A stretch of 64,000 nucleotides of DNA from JAUIAS01 sp030425395 (lineage in GTDB: Bacteria > Pseudomonadota > Alphaproteobacteria > Rhodobacterales > Rhodobacteraceae), in the NCBI GenBank assembly GCA_043553855.1, contig CP121336.1, positions 2,914,001 to 2,978,000 of the forward strand. Direction: 5' to 3'. Positions 45,210 to 54,680 of the stretch are shown here, piece by piece. The position numbers and the translations under genes are program-made. How positions within the stretch are numbered: position 1 is the stretch's first letter; every line of letters begins with the position of its first letter. Below the pieces are notes generated by a model that had not been told where the DNA came from, made no database searches, and saw only the letters and a program-made list of their open reading frames with translations.

Positions 45210-45992
45210 ATGCTTCTGGCGATTGATTGTGGCAACACCAATACGGTGTTCGCGATATGGGACGGCGAGCAGTTCCTGGGCACGTGGCGCATGGCCACCA
45301 ATCCTCAGCGCACGGCGGATGAGTATCACGTCTGGCTGAGCACATTGATGGAATTGCAGAATGTAGAGGTGAAGATCACGGATGTGATCATCTCGTCCAC
45401 GGTGCCGCGCGTCGTGTTCAACCTGCGCGTTCTGAGCGACCGTTACTTTGGCACGCGTCCCATTGTCGTGGGCAAGCCGGAGTGCCTGTTGCCCATTGAC
45501 GTGCGCGTGGATGCGGGCACCGCGGTGGGGCCGGACCGGCTGGTCAATTCGGTCGCGGGACATGATCTGTTTGGTGGCGATCTCGTGATCGTCGATTTCG
45601 GCACCGCCACCACATTTGACGTCGTGGATGCGGACGGGGCTTATATCGGGGGCGTGATCGCGCCGGGGGTAAACCTGAGCCTTGAGGCGTTGCACCTTGC
45701 GGCGGCGGCCTTGCCCCATGTGGATATTTCCAAACCTGAGCACGTCGTGGGCACCAATACGGTTGCCTGTATGCAGTCAGGTGTGTTCTGGGGGTATGTG
45801 GGGCTGGTGCGGGAAATCTGCACCCGGATCCGGGAAGAACGGAACCGGCCCATGCGGATCGTATCTACCGGTGGGCTGGCACCGTTGTTCCAGCAGAGCG
45901 TCGACCTGTTCGACGATTTCGAAGACGATTTGACGATACATGGCCTCAAGGTCATCTACACCTACAACAAGGAAAGAAGCGAAACGCAATGA
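45210..45992 (+). CDS. coaX: type III pantothenate kinase
   Basis: 260 residues, ASKHA-fold kinase. AIDCGNTNT (4-12) is the phosphate loop and DVRVDAGTAVGPDRLVNS near 95 contains the pantothenate-binding GPDR motif. VDFGTATTFD near 130 is the adenosine/phosphate loop. It performs the first step of coenzyme A synthesis and is insensitive to CoA feedback in characterised members. The stop overlaps rnj as ATGA. Confidence 0.94.
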   Translation: MLLAIDCGNTNTVFAIWDGEQFLGTWRMATNPQRTADEYHVWLSTLMELQNVEVKITDVIISSTVPRVVFNLRVLSDRYFGTRPIVVGKPECLLPIDVRVDAGTAVGPDRLVNSVAGHDLFGGDLVIVDFGTATTFDVVDADGAYIGGVIAPGVNLSLEALHLAAAALPHVDISKPEHVVGTNTVACMQSGVFWGYVGLVREICTRIREERNRPMRIVSTGGLAPLFQQSVDLFDDFEDDLTIHGLKVIYTYNKERSETQ

Positions 45993-47656
45993 GCAGCGAG
46001 CGCATGATCTACCTGCCCCTTGGCGGGGCCGGCGAAATCGGAATGAACGCCTATGTCTATGGCTATGGGGCACCGGGCAAGGAACGGCTGATCCTGGTCG
46101 ATCTGGGGGTGACCTTTCCGGATATGGATGGCACGCCGGGTGTCGATCTGATCCTGCCGGATATGACATGGCTCAAGGAAAACGCCCATCGGTTGGAGGC
46201 GATCTTCATCACCCACGCCCACGAGGACCACGTTGGCGCTGTTGCGCATTTCTATGAGGATCTCGGCGCACCGGTCTATGCGCGGGTGTTCACCGCCAAT
46301 ATCGCGCGGCGCAAGATGGAAGAACACGGCCTGCCCGGCGAGGCCGTGCGGACCGTCAGCGCCTGGCCCGAACAGATCGAGGCCGGGCCGTTCAAGGTCT
46401 CATTCCTGCCGATCTCCCATTCGATCCCCGAAAGTGCATCTCTGGTCATTGATGGGCCGGACGGGCGCATCGTGCATTCGGGGGATTTCAAGCTGGATCC
46501 CGAACCGGTGGTGGGCGAAGCCTTTGACCCCGAATTGTGGGCCGATGTCTGCAAGGACGGGGTCAAGGTTCTGGTCTGCGACAGCACCAACGTCTTTTCG
46601 CCTCATGCGGGTCGGTCGGAAAGCACCTTGTCGGATGACATCACGTCGCTTGTGGCCGGGGCCAAGGGCATGGTGGTGGCCACGACCTTTGCCTCCAACG
46701 TGGCGCGGGTCAAGACGCTGGCCATCGCGGGCAAGCGGGCAGGGCGGTCGGTTGTCCTGCTGGGCCGCGCGATGCGGCGCATGGTCGAAGCGGCGGTGGA
46801 AACCGGCGTGTTGCGCGATTTTCCCAAAGTGGTCAGCCCCGAAGACGCGCAATCCATCCCGCGTGAAAACCTGCTGTTGCTGGTGACCGGCAGCCAGGGC
46901 GAACGGCGCGCGGCCTCTGCCCAACTGGCGCGGGGGAAATACCTCGGGCTGCAGATGAAGGAAGGCGACCTGTTCCTGTTTTCGTCCAAGACGATTCCGG
47001 GCAACGAGCGCGGTGTTTTGCGCATCGTGAATCAGTTTTCCGAAAAGGGCGTCGATGTCGTGGACGACAGCAGCGGCCTTTATCACGTGTCGGGCCACGC
47101 CAACCGCCCCGATCTGGAACGCCTGCATGAGATCGTCAAGCCGCAGATCCTGATCCCGATGCACGGCGAACACCGCCACCTGCGCGAACATGCCAAACTG
47201 GCCGAAGCGCGGGGCATTGCCTCTATGGTCGTGGTCAATGGCATGATGGTCGAGCTGTCCGGCAATGCGCCCAAGGTGGCAGAATACATCGAAACCGGGC
47301 GCACCTATCTGGATGGCCGGGTCAAGATCGGCGCGATGGACGGCATCGTGCGGGATCGTATCCGCATGGCGCTGAACGGGCATGTGATGGTCAATATCAT
47401 CATGGATGAAGCCGATGAACCGCTGGGCGAGCCTTGGGTTGAACTGATGGGGTTGGCCGAGATCGGGACATCCAGGGCTCCGCTGACGGACATTCTGGAA
47501 GAGGATCTCAACCAGTTCCTGATGCGGGCCAAAGCCAGGACGCGGGCCGATGACGATGCGCTTGAGGATGCGCTGCGCAAGATCGTGCGGCAGTCCTCGC
47601 AAGGGGAAATCGGCAAGAAGCCCGAAGTCACGATCGTGATCAGCAGATTGAGCTGA
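45989..47656 (+). CDS. rnj: ribonuclease J
   Basis: 555 residues, metallo-beta-lactamase/beta-CASP nuclease. The zinc motif HAHEDH is at 76-81. SHSIPES near 140 and HSGDFKLDPEP near 165 are further metal/active-site motifs. VSGHANRPDLERLH near 368 is the RNA-binding beta-CASP part, and an RNase J C-terminal domain follows. In alphaproteobacteria RNase J trims rRNA and mRNA 5' ends. Coupled to coaX (ATGA) and to the next gene (TGATG). Confidence 0.94.
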   Translation: MSSERMIYLPLGGAGEIGMNAYVYGYGAPGKERLILVDLGVTFPDMDGTPGVDLILPDMTWLKENAHRLEAIFITHAHEDHVGAVAHFYEDLGAPVYARVFTANIARRKMEEHGLPGEAVRTVSAWPEQIEAGPFKVSFLPISHSIPESASLVIDGPDGRIVHSGDFKLDPEPVVGEAFDPELWADVCKDGVKVLVCDSTNVFSPHAGRSESTLSDDITSLVAGAKGMVVATTFASNVARVKTLAIAGKRAGRSVVLLGRAMRRMVEAAVETGVLRDFPKVVSPEDAQSIPRENLLLLVTGSQGERRAASAQLARGKYLGLQMKEGDLFLFSSKTIPGNERGVLRIVNQFSEKGVDVVDDSSGLYHVSGHANRPDLERLHEIVKPQILIPMHGEHRHLREHAKLAEARGIASMVVVNGMMVELSGNAPKVAEYIETGRTYLDGRVKIGAMDGIVRDRIRMALNGHVMVNIIMDEADEPLGEPWVELMGLAEIGTSRAPLTDILEEDLNQFLMRAKARTRADDDALEDALRKIVRQSSQGEIGKKPEVTIVISRLS

Positions 47657-48177
47657 TGCAGGGGGCCTATACCGATATCCTCAGTCGTATTGACGAACCG
47701 CCGGCGTGGTTTGACGATAACGGCGTGCCTCGGTATGGCCCCTTCAGCCCTGACATGGTGACGTGTATTCATGCGAACGAGATCGTCCTGATCCGGATTG
47801 AATGTCAGGGCTGTCAGACAAGTTTTGATGTCGCAATGACGGTTCCACGCGCGTCTCAGCCCCTCAAGGACTTCCCGGACGCGCCAATGCTGCGCGATTA
47901 TATTGCGCAGCGTGCCCTGCACTATGGTGATCCGCCAAACATCCTGTGTTGTGATCCGGGGCCCAGCATGAATTCGATCCCACGGGTGGTGTTGGAATAT
48001 TGGTTCCGGCCGGTGGCGATGGGCTATGGGCTCGGGTGTCACTGGCCACGGCGCGTGGATGACGATGGCGTGCCCTATGCGCCGTCGACCGCGCTTTTGA
48101 ATCCGCGCTATGCGATGAATTTTCAAAGAGACCCGGCCATGGAAGGCATCGACCTGACCCCGGATTGGGCGGTCTAG
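47656..48177 (+). CDS. protein of unknown function coupled to rnj
   Basis: 173 residues, no family recognised. It has no signal peptide or membrane helix. A CQGCQ pair near 52 and a CC pair near 99 hint at metal binding, with CHW near 132. The rnj stop overlaps its ATG (TGATG), so it is probably cotranscribed with birA-coaX-rnj. It could be a real accessory gene or a decaying remnant. The 170 bases after it hold no clear gene, only a near-palindrome at 48303-48324. Confidence 0.55.
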   Translation: MQGAYTDILSRIDEPPAWFDDNGVPRYGPFSPDMVTCIHANEIVLIRIECQGCQTSFDVAMTVPRASQPLKDFPDAPMLRDYIAQRALHYGDPPNILCCDPGPSMNSIPRVVLEYWFRPVAMGYGLGCHWPRRVDDDGVPYAPSTALLNPRYAMNFQRDPAMEGIDLTPDWAV

Positions 48178-48302
48178 CGTCGTTCCTCAGATGTATCCTG
48201 AAAAAGCCGGGCGCATGATCGAGCTGCGAGACGAGGTGTCTGAGACAGCTTGCAGCGCCCGCGCCGTGACAGACCGCAGTTTGCCCCGGATGTTCGCGAC
48301 TG

Positions 48303-48324
48303 ACGCCCCGAGATCACGAGGCGT
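48303..48324. terminator. possible bidirectional terminator
   Basis: A 22-base near-palindrome (arms ACGCC and GGCGT, centre GATC, two mismatched pairs) between the convergent unknown gene and the HD-domain gene. No U tract is visible, so this is tentative. Confidence 0.25.
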
Positions 48325-48347
48325 TGGTCCCGGTCTCCTATTGCGGA

Positions 48348-48908
48348 TCAAGCGGCTGCTTCTATCCGCGTCACGGTCATGGCAAGCCTGTCGGTCAGCG
48401 GGCCGGGAAGACGGGCGCAGAGCGCCTCGGCCAAGCCGCGGTAATACCACAAGGTTCCATCACGCCCGGCTGTAAAGCGTTCAAAAACCGCCGGGCCATC
48501 GGTTTCCAGATCATTGAGAATGGCGGTGGCATTGTGCAGCTTGTCACAGGCCGTGACCAACACGGCATCGTCGTCCTTTTCCGCGATACCGGCCAGATAC
48601 CGATCCTTGCGGACCTTCCATGGTTCGGTGGTCTGGTCGGTGCTGTCGGAACAGGCCAGAACGATGGCCGCGACCCGCGCGCCGAACCTGTCGGAAATGG
48701 TTGCGAGCATGGCGTCGCCGCCCTGATCCTCAACCGCGTCGTGCAGGAGGGCGGCAATCGCCTGATCTTCGTGGCCACCGTGATCCAGAACAAGGGAACA
48801 GACACCGAGCAGGTGTGAAATATAGGGGATGCGCGTTGCTTTGCGCCACTGATCCCGGTGGGATCGCGCAGCGAATTGCAACGCATCGTCAAAACGATGA
48901 GTCAGCAT
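48348..48908 (-). CDS. HD-domain phosphohydrolase (RelA/SpoT hydrolase-like)
   Basis: 186 residues. FAARSHRDQWRKATRIPYISH near 13 and ALLHDAVEDQGG near 53 form the metal-binding HD motif seen in the hydrolase half of SpoT and in MESH1-type single-domain hydrolases. CDKLHNATAIL near 120 is the second conserved Asp/Lys block. No synthetase or regulatory domain is present. It may hydrolyse (p)ppGpp or another nucleotide; the substrate is inferred from the family only. It stands alone on the minus strand. Confidence 0.75.
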   Translation of the reverse strand: MLTHRFDDALQFAARSHRDQWRKATRIPYISHLLGVCSLVLDHGGHEDQAIAALLHDAVEDQGGDAMLATISDRFGARVAAIVLACSDSTDQTTEPWKVRKDRYLAGIAEKDDDAVLVTACDKLHNATAILNDLETDGPAVFERFTAGRDGTLWYYRGLAEALCARLPGPLTDRLAMTVTRIEAAA

Positions 48909-49048
48909 GGCTGTAGGTCTTTCGATTTTTGGGAAAAATGTGCGTCATGCACGCTCGGATGGTGCGCAGGATCGCAGCAAAAAGCAAGCGACGCGGTGTC
49001 GCAGCTCCGATTGTCAGGCAATATCAGCGTGAGAAGGCCCCGAGACGG

Positions 49049-49071
49049 TGTTTTCCGTCTCAGGGTCAGGG
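49049..49071 (-). terminator. hairpin after the DEAD-box helicase gene
   Basis: GAGACGG (arm at 49041-49047) pairs with CCGTCTC (49054-49060) in a stem of about nine bases with one mismatch and a loop TGTTTT, immediately downstream of the helicase stop on the minus strand. The U tract is weak. Confidence 0.4.
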
Positions 49072-49072
49072 T

Positions 49073-50605
49073 TCAGCCCGCGCGGCGTTCGTCAAAGCTC
49101 AGCGCGATAAAGCTGGGCAGATGATCGCCCATTCCAACAACCTTGTTGTCATGCCCGCGCCCGGATTTGCCCCGGCCACGGCTATTGTTGTTGCCGTTGT
49201 CGGATCGCTGGCGTGATCGGCCGGCGTCGCGTTTGTCGTCTGCGGAGGCCGGTTGTCTGGCTTCCTGCTGGACGGGGGCCGCCTCTTCTGCCGGTTGTTG
49301 CGCGGCAGGTGGTGTGGCCTCTGCCGGTGCGGCGGCATCTTCGGTTTTCTTGGACCGCGCCCGCGTGGATTTCGCGCGGCTGGCGCGGGGCTTTTCCGCA
49401 TCCTCCGCGGTTTTGGCATCCTCGCCATTGGAGGTGTCCGCCTTGGCGGCACCACAGGCCAGCGGGTTGTCCATCCGCGGGATCGGCATTTGCACCAGAG
49501 CTTCGATCCCGTCAAAGTTCTTTTCGTCGCGCGGCGTGCAGATCATCATCGCCGTGCCCGAACGCCCCGCGCGACCGGTGCGGCCGATGCGGTGCACGTA
49601 GTCTTCCGAGTGGCTGGGAACGTCAAAGTTGAACACGTGGCTGACGTTGGGAATATCCAGCCCGCGCGCCGCGACATCAGAGGCGATCAGAAACCGGATC
49701 GACCCTTCGCGGAACCCGTCAAGCGTGCGCATACGCTGGCTCTGTTCCAGATCGCCATGGATCGGGGCCGCGTCATACCCGTATTTCTTGAGAGATTTCG
49801 CAACAATATCAACATCCGTCTTGCGGTTGCAGAAGATGATCGCGTTTGTGCATTTTTCGCCTTCGCCATCAATCATGGTGCGCAGCAGCTTGCGCTTTTC
49901 GCTGGCTTCCCGGTCGCGGCGCGAGGCTTTGAACATCACCACATGCTGGGTAATGGTTTCGCTCGCGGTGGCCTGACGTGCCACTTCGATACGGGCGGGG
50001 GCGGACAGGAACGTATTGGTGATGCGTTCGATTTCGGGGGCCATCGTGGCCGAAAAGAACAGCGTCTGTCGCGTGAATGGCGTCAGCGAAAAGATGCGTT
50101 CGATATCGGGGATGAACCCCATGTCCAGCATCCGGTCAGCTTCGTCGACAACCATGATCTGAACCCCGGTCAGCAACAGCTTGCCGCGTTCGAAATGGTC
50201 CAGCAGCCGTCCCGGCGTCGCAATCAGAACGTCCACGCCCCGGTCGATCAATGCGTCCTGTTCCTTGAAGCTGACACCGCCGATCAGCAGCGCCTTGGTC
50301 AGCTTGAGATGCTTTGTATATGTGTCAAAGTTCTCGGCGACCTGCGCGGCCAGTTCCCGCGTCGGGCACAGCACAAGGCTGCGGGGCATGCGCGCGCGCG
50401 CGCGGCCACGGGCCAGCATCGTGATCATGGGAAGGGTAAAGCTTGCCGTTTTGCCGGTGCCGGTCTGGGCGATTCCCAGAACGTCGCGGCCTTCCAGAGC
50501 GGGGGGGATGGCACCCGCCTGAATAGGGGTGGGTGTTTCGTAGCCAGCTTCGTCGATGGCCTTGAGAACCTTGGGGTTCAGGTTCAAATCAGAGAATTTG
50601 GTCAT
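49073..50605 (-). CDS. DEAD-box ATP-dependent RNA helicase (RhlE type)
   Basis: 510 residues. Two RecA-like domains carry motif I AQTGTGKT (46-53), PTRELA (81-86), DEAD (154-157), SAT near 187 and HRIGRTGRAGRSG near 327. The last 130 residues are Ala/Pro/Lys/Arg-rich and disordered, ending in a basic Arg/Gly stretch that should bind RNA. It helps ribosome assembly or mRNA turnover. The frame is open 52 codons further upstream, but the family starts at the ATG at 50605 (MTKFSDLNL). Monocistronic, next to prfC and a glycosyltransferase on the same strand. Confidence 0.92.
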   Translation of the reverse strand: MTKFSDLNLNPKVLKAIDEAGYETPTPIQAGAIPPALEGRDVLGIAQTGTGKTASFTLPMITMLARGRARARMPRSLVLCPTRELAAQVAENFDTYTKHLKLTKALLIGGVSFKEQDALIDRGVDVLIATPGRLLDHFERGKLLLTGVQIMVVDEADRMLDMGFIPDIERIFSLTPFTRQTLFFSATMAPEIERITNTFLSAPARIEVARQATASETITQHVVMFKASRRDREASEKRKLLRTMIDGEGEKCTNAIIFCNRKTDVDIVAKSLKKYGYDAAPIHGDLEQSQRMRTLDGFREGSIRFLIASDVAARGLDIPNVSHVFNFDVPSHSEDYVHRIGRTGRAGRSGTAMMICTPRDEKNFDGIEALVQMPIPRMDNPLACGAAKADTSNGEDAKTAEDAEKPRASRAKSTRARSKKTEDAAAPAEATPPAAQQPAEEAAPVQQEARQPASADDKRDAGRSRQRSDNGNNNSRGRGKSGRGHDNKVVGMGDHLPSFIALSFDERRAG

Positions 50606-50757
50606 GTATGTCCGTTCGTTGCGGACACTGAACTTGGCCCGCCGTATTGAAAACCGGCCCGGATGGCCCGTGCGGCACGCGATCCGTGCCGGTGCTGCCA
50701 CATAGCACTCCGGCAGGTTTGGGTCAAATGATCCGCGATGCGGCCAATCCGCCCGTT

Positions 50758-51705
50758 TCAATCTTTCTGTGGCGCGATATCGGGAAAGTGGCGGGCGCGC
50801 TTGGTATCGAGATCGAGATCGTGCAGCCGGAGCAGCCCCTCGGCCCCCAACGCCGCACGGTGGTCGGAGGTATCGGCGCAGACCGTATCGTAAAACGCGC
50901 GCAGGCCCGCTTCGCCGTCCTGTGCCTCGATGCGGGAAAACAGCTCGTGCAGGGTCATGCCGCCCCGCTCGCGGGGAATGGCTGGCGACAGATCAGAGCG
51001 GTAAGACCCCGATTGCAACCGATACCGATAGGACGCGATCCAGGTGTCCCAATCCTTGGCGTGGCGGTGCAGCAGGCAAATCCGGCTTTCGTCGGTTTCA
51101 TCGGGTTTGGCGTCGTCGGGCAAGAAGGCGTTGTGGATGCGCACCGACAGGTCCGGCAATCCCGTCCGCAAGAACAGCTTGCCCGCGACGTGGCTCAGGA
51201 ACCCGCCCTTTATATGATCGCCAAACTCGGTATAGAGCCGCGAAACCGTCGCGCGGCGGGCAGGGCCGGGGGGAATAAACGCCTTGTAGGCGGTGCCGTC
51301 GCCACCGGCCAGCGCCTCTGCGGGCCGCAGGCGGGCGGCCTGAACGGTATCGGGCAGGCCCGCAAGGCAACCGCCGATATCCGCGTCGCACCACAGAAAT
51401 TCATCCACATCCATGTGGATCAGCCATTCCAGATCGTGGGCCTTGCGGCGATAGGCCTGCGTGGCGTTGCGGGTCTGGCGGACCTGATGTTTCGCGGGTC
51501 TGCGGCCGCGCTTGGCCCAGAACGCGTCATCGCACGGGGTCACGGAAATGGCGGGGTGCGCCGACAGGATCGCGCCCTGATCGGCGCGCGCGTCGTCCAG
51601 ATACAGCAAGAGACGCGCCGCCCCGAGATCAAGATGGTGGGCGCAAAACCGCAAGATTTCCTCGGTCGGTGCCTTGATCGTTGCGGTGATCCCCCAGCGC
51701 GTCAC
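50758..51705 (-). CDS. glycosyltransferase family 2-like protein
   Basis: 315 residues. The N-terminus TRWGITATIKAPTEEILRFCAHHLDLGA and the HMDVDEFLW motif near 96 (DxD-type metal/nucleotide site) fit the family-2-like glycosyltransferases abundant in Roseobacters (Pfam Glyco_tranf_2_4 as I recall it). HRHAKDW near 214 is a second conserved block. Acceptor and sugar are unknown. GTG start four bases after the prfC stop, so it is cotranscribed with prfC, an odd functional pairing. Confidence 0.75.
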   Translation of the reverse strand: MTRWGITATIKAPTEEILRFCAHHLDLGAARLLLYLDDARADQGAILSAHPAISVTPCDDAFWAKRGRRPAKHQVRQTRNATQAYRRKAHDLEWLIHMDVDEFLWCDADIGGCLAGLPDTVQAARLRPAEALAGGDGTAYKAFIPPGPARRATVSRLYTEFGDHIKGGFLSHVAGKLFLRTGLPDLSVRIHNAFLPDDAKPDETDESRICLLHRHAKDWDTWIASYRYRLQSGSYRSDLSPAIPRERGGMTLHELFSRIEAQDGEAGLRAFYDTVCADTSDHRAALGAEGLLRLHDLDLDTKRARHFPDIAPQKD

Positions 51706-51709
51706 CGGA

Positions 51710-53317
51710 TCAGACCATCATTTCCTTGGTCGCCGACAGGGTCACGTCCGGGTAATCCCGTTCGATCCGGTCGATGTCCCATTGCAGCCGGGTGAGATAC
51801 ACGACGTCGCCGTCGTGGTCATGGCTGATGTGCTGTTTGTTGGCGTTCACGAACTTGTCCACGGCAAGCTTTTCACCGCTGACCCAGCGGGCCGAGGTGA
51901 ATTGCGAGGGCTCAAAGCGCACGGGCAGGCCGTATTCCAGCTCGATTCGGCTTGCGAGCACCTCGAATTGCAGCGCCCCGACAACGCCAACGATAAAGCC
52001 CGACCCGATTGACGGCTTGAACACCTTTGCCGCGCCCTCTTCGGCAAATTGCATCAACGCCTTTTCAAGGTGCTTGGCCTTCATCGGGTCGCCTGCGCGC
52101 ACGCCTTGCAACAGTTCGGGCGCAAAGCTGGGGATGCCACTGACGCGCAGGGCTTCGCCTTCGGTCAGGGTGTCGCCGATGCGTAGTTGCCCGTGGTTGG
52201 GGATGCCGATAATGTCACCGGCCCATGCCTCATCCGCCAGTTCCCTGTCAGAGGCCAGAAACAACACGGGATTGGAAATCGCCATCGGTTTCTTTGACCG
52301 GACATGGGTCAGCTTCATGCCCCGTTTGAAATGACCCGACGCCATGCGCACAAAGGCCACACGGTCGCGGTGTTTCGGGTCCATGTTGGCCTGCACCTTG
52401 AAGACGAACCCCGTCACCTTCTTTTCCTCGGGCGCGATCTTGCGCGGCTGGGCGTTCTGGATCTGGGGTTCGGGTCCATAGGTGCCGATCCCGTCCATCA
52501 GTTCCTTGACCCCGAATGAATTGATGGCCGATCCAAACCAGATCGGCGTCATGTGTCCCTCCAGAACCGCCTTTGGGTCCAGCGCGGGCAACAGTTCGCG
52601 GGCCATTTCCAGTTCCTCGCGGAGCTGGTCAAGCTGGGCCTGTGGCACATGGTCCGCAAGGCGCGGATCGTCCAGACCATTGATTTCGATCGATTCGGCA
52701 ACCTTGTTGCGGTCGGCTCGGTCCATCAGTTCAAGCCGGTCGCGCAGAATGTCGTAACAGCCGATGAAATCGCGCCCCTGACCGATGGGCCAGCTTGCCG
52801 GGGTTACGTCGATTGCCAGGTTTTCCTGAATTTCGTCGATGATCTCGAAGGTATCGCGGCTTTCGCGGTCCATCTTGTTGCAGAAGGTCAGGATCGGCAG
52901 ATCGCGCAGGCGGCACACTTCGAACAGCTTGCGGGTCTGGCTTTCCACACCCTTGGCACCGTCGATCACCATCACAGCAGCATCCACAGCCGTCAGCGTG
53001 CGATAGGTGTCTTCGGAAAAATCCGAGTGGCCGGGCGTGTCCACCAGATTGAACCGAAAGTTGCGGAAATCGAACGACATGGCCGAAGCGGACACCGAAA
53101 TGCCCCGGTCCTTTTCCATCTGCATGAAATCCGACCGGGTGCGCCGTGCCTCGCCCTTGGCCCGGACCTGTCCGGCCATCTGGATCGCGCCGCCAAAGAG
53201 AAGGAACTTCTCGGTCAGCGTGGTCTTGCCCGCATCCGGATGCGAAATGATCGCAAAGGTGCGGCGCCGCGCGATTTCGGGCGGCAATTCGGGGCGGTTC
53301 TGAGCGGTGTCCAACAT
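51710..53317 (-). CDS. prfC: peptide chain release factor 3
   Basis: 535 residues, a translational GTPase that recycles RF1/RF2. G1 is SHPDAGKTT (25-33), followed by DTPGHSDF near 91 and NKMDRE near 145. The start at the ATG at 53317 (MLDTAQNRPEL) matches the family; the frame is open 52 codons further. A glycosyltransferase gene follows after four bases. The 200-base upstream region holds no other clear feature. Confidence 0.95.
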   Translation of the reverse strand: MLDTAQNRPELPPEIARRRTFAIISHPDAGKTTLTEKFLLFGGAIQMAGQVRAKGEARRTRSDFMQMEKDRGISVSASAMSFDFRNFRFNLVDTPGHSDFSEDTYRTLTAVDAAVMVIDGAKGVESQTRKLFEVCRLRDLPILTFCNKMDRESRDTFEIIDEIQENLAIDVTPASWPIGQGRDFIGCYDILRDRLELMDRADRNKVAESIEINGLDDPRLADHVPQAQLDQLREELEMARELLPALDPKAVLEGHMTPIWFGSAINSFGVKELMDGIGTYGPEPQIQNAQPRKIAPEEKKVTGFVFKVQANMDPKHRDRVAFVRMASGHFKRGMKLTHVRSKKPMAISNPVLFLASDRELADEAWAGDIIGIPNHGQLRIGDTLTEGEALRVSGIPSFAPELLQGVRAGDPMKAKHLEKALMQFAEEGAAKVFKPSIGSGFIVGVVGALQFEVLASRIELEYGLPVRFEPSQFTSARWVSGEKLAVDKFVNANKQHISHDHDGDVVYLTRLQWDIDRIERDYPDVTLSATKEMMV

Positions 53318-53521
53318 GATCGCGCGTATAGGTGAGGGCAGGGCCGGACGCAATATAGACGCGTCTTGCCACGCTGAAACAGTTTTCTCAGCCTCGCTCG
53401 GGCGCAGGCTGGCAAGGCGCACGTATCGCGCGTGTTTTTTCAGGCGGCCCCTGCCAGTGATCCCGCGATGCATGGCGTTGGCCGGTTTACCGTCATGTCC
53501 GAGGTGTCTTGCCGCCTTGGG

Positions 53522-54532
53522 TCAGCGCAGCGACGACAGCCGCAGCAGGTCCACAGCGTCGGGACGATCCAGAAGGTTTTCCTGCACGTCCAGCCCGTGC
53601 CGGTCACCACGCCCATGGCCCTTGGGGTTGGTCCCCATCTGCGCCAAAAGCTCGGCCGGCAGAACCGATTGCGTGCGCGGATCCACCAACATGGATTCCG
53701 CCGCGATCCCTTCGGCATAGATGATGTGATGGCGGTCAAACAGGATCTGGTAATATTCGACAAATCCGCCCGCCACGACGCGCACGCTATCACCGTTGAC
53801 CAGATGCCGCGCCTTGACCAGAATTTCCGACTGTCCCGCGCCGATGCGATCCTGTCGCTGATAGACGAACAGCCGGTGGTCGGGGCTGACCAGCAGATCA
53901 TTGGCATTGTTGAGGGCACCGGCCTCGATCAGGATCGGGGCAAAGCCACCCACCGCCCGCACCGTGGAATGCCCCACCCAGCGGATTTCGTGGGGCCCGT
54001 CGTCGCGGGTCAGGACCCGGTCGCCGGGGCGCAGATCTTCGACCGGGCGCTGTTGGCCGGTGCTCATGGTGATGTGGGTGCCGCGGGTGAAATAGACGCA
54101 GGCAAACTGCGCGAACCGCGCCCGCACGCCATCGCGATCCACGCCCACCAGCCTGTATTCCACCTTGGGATCCAGCGGTGCCAGCGGCAGAAGGTGAACA
54201 CCCGCCAAGCCACCGGAGTCATCCACCTCTGCCAGAACGATGGCGTCCTGCGTGGTTCCGTCCTCCGTCATGAAGGTCATGATGCAATCGAGATGCACAT
54301 GCGCACCCGGAGTTCCGATTTCGGTGGCAATGCTCAGCCGGAAATGCCCGGCGGTTTCGGCGATGATCGCCATCTTGCGTGCCGTGGCCCCCGGTTCCAG
54401 AAGATAGATGTCGTCCACTGCCAGATCATCGTGGATCGACACCCCATCCCCCATATTCGCCCCGATGGACACGCGGAAATCGCTGGCGGCATACACCGAC
54501 AAAGTCTGAACCGATGGGGTTTGATCGCTCAC
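53522..54532 (-). CDS. Hint-domain protein
   Basis: 336 residues. The N-terminal 140 residues are beta-rich and of unknown type. Residues 142-290 match the Hint_2 fold of Roseobacter-type proteins: GQQRPVEDLRPGDRVLTRDDGPHEIRWVG near 160, and NANDLLVSPDHRLFV near 210. In the usual family the splice-like Cys directly precedes FTPGT; here the order is CVYFTRGTH, with two extra residues between Cys144 and Phe, so self-cleavage is uncertain. No signal peptide is visible, but many such proteins are secreted by type I systems. Divergent from the SDR gene. Confidence 0.8.
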   Translation of the reverse strand: MSDQTPSVQTLSVYAASDFRVSIGANMGDGVSIHDDLAVDDIYLLEPGATARKMAIIAETAGHFRLSIATEIGTPGAHVHLDCIMTFMTEDGTTQDAIVLAEVDDSGGLAGVHLLPLAPLDPKVEYRLVGVDRDGVRARFAQFACVYFTRGTHITMSTGQQRPVEDLRPGDRVLTRDDGPHEIRWVGHSTVRAVGGFAPILIEAGALNNANDLLVSPDHRLFVYQRQDRIGAGQSEILVKARHLVNGDSVRVVAGGFVEYYQILFDRHHIIYAEGIAAESMLVDPRTQSVLPAELLAQMGTNPKGHGRGDRHGLDVQENLLDRPDAVDLLRLSSLR

Positions 54533-54680
54533 TGAACCTATCCTTGTCGTCGCATCGTCTCTGCTTCGACCGGTCTAGCTTAGGAATGTGGCAATCACCG
54601 GTCAACGCTTGGTCTTTCTCTGGCAATAATCATGCCATCGGGTTACCTCTTGGGCAGAATCTTGAAAAAAGGGGAACAAG

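Noticed and set aside
48178..48347. Small open frame (MIELRDEVSE...) after the unknown gene
   Set aside because: No ribosome site, no recognisable family, and it runs into the antisense of the HD-domain gene.
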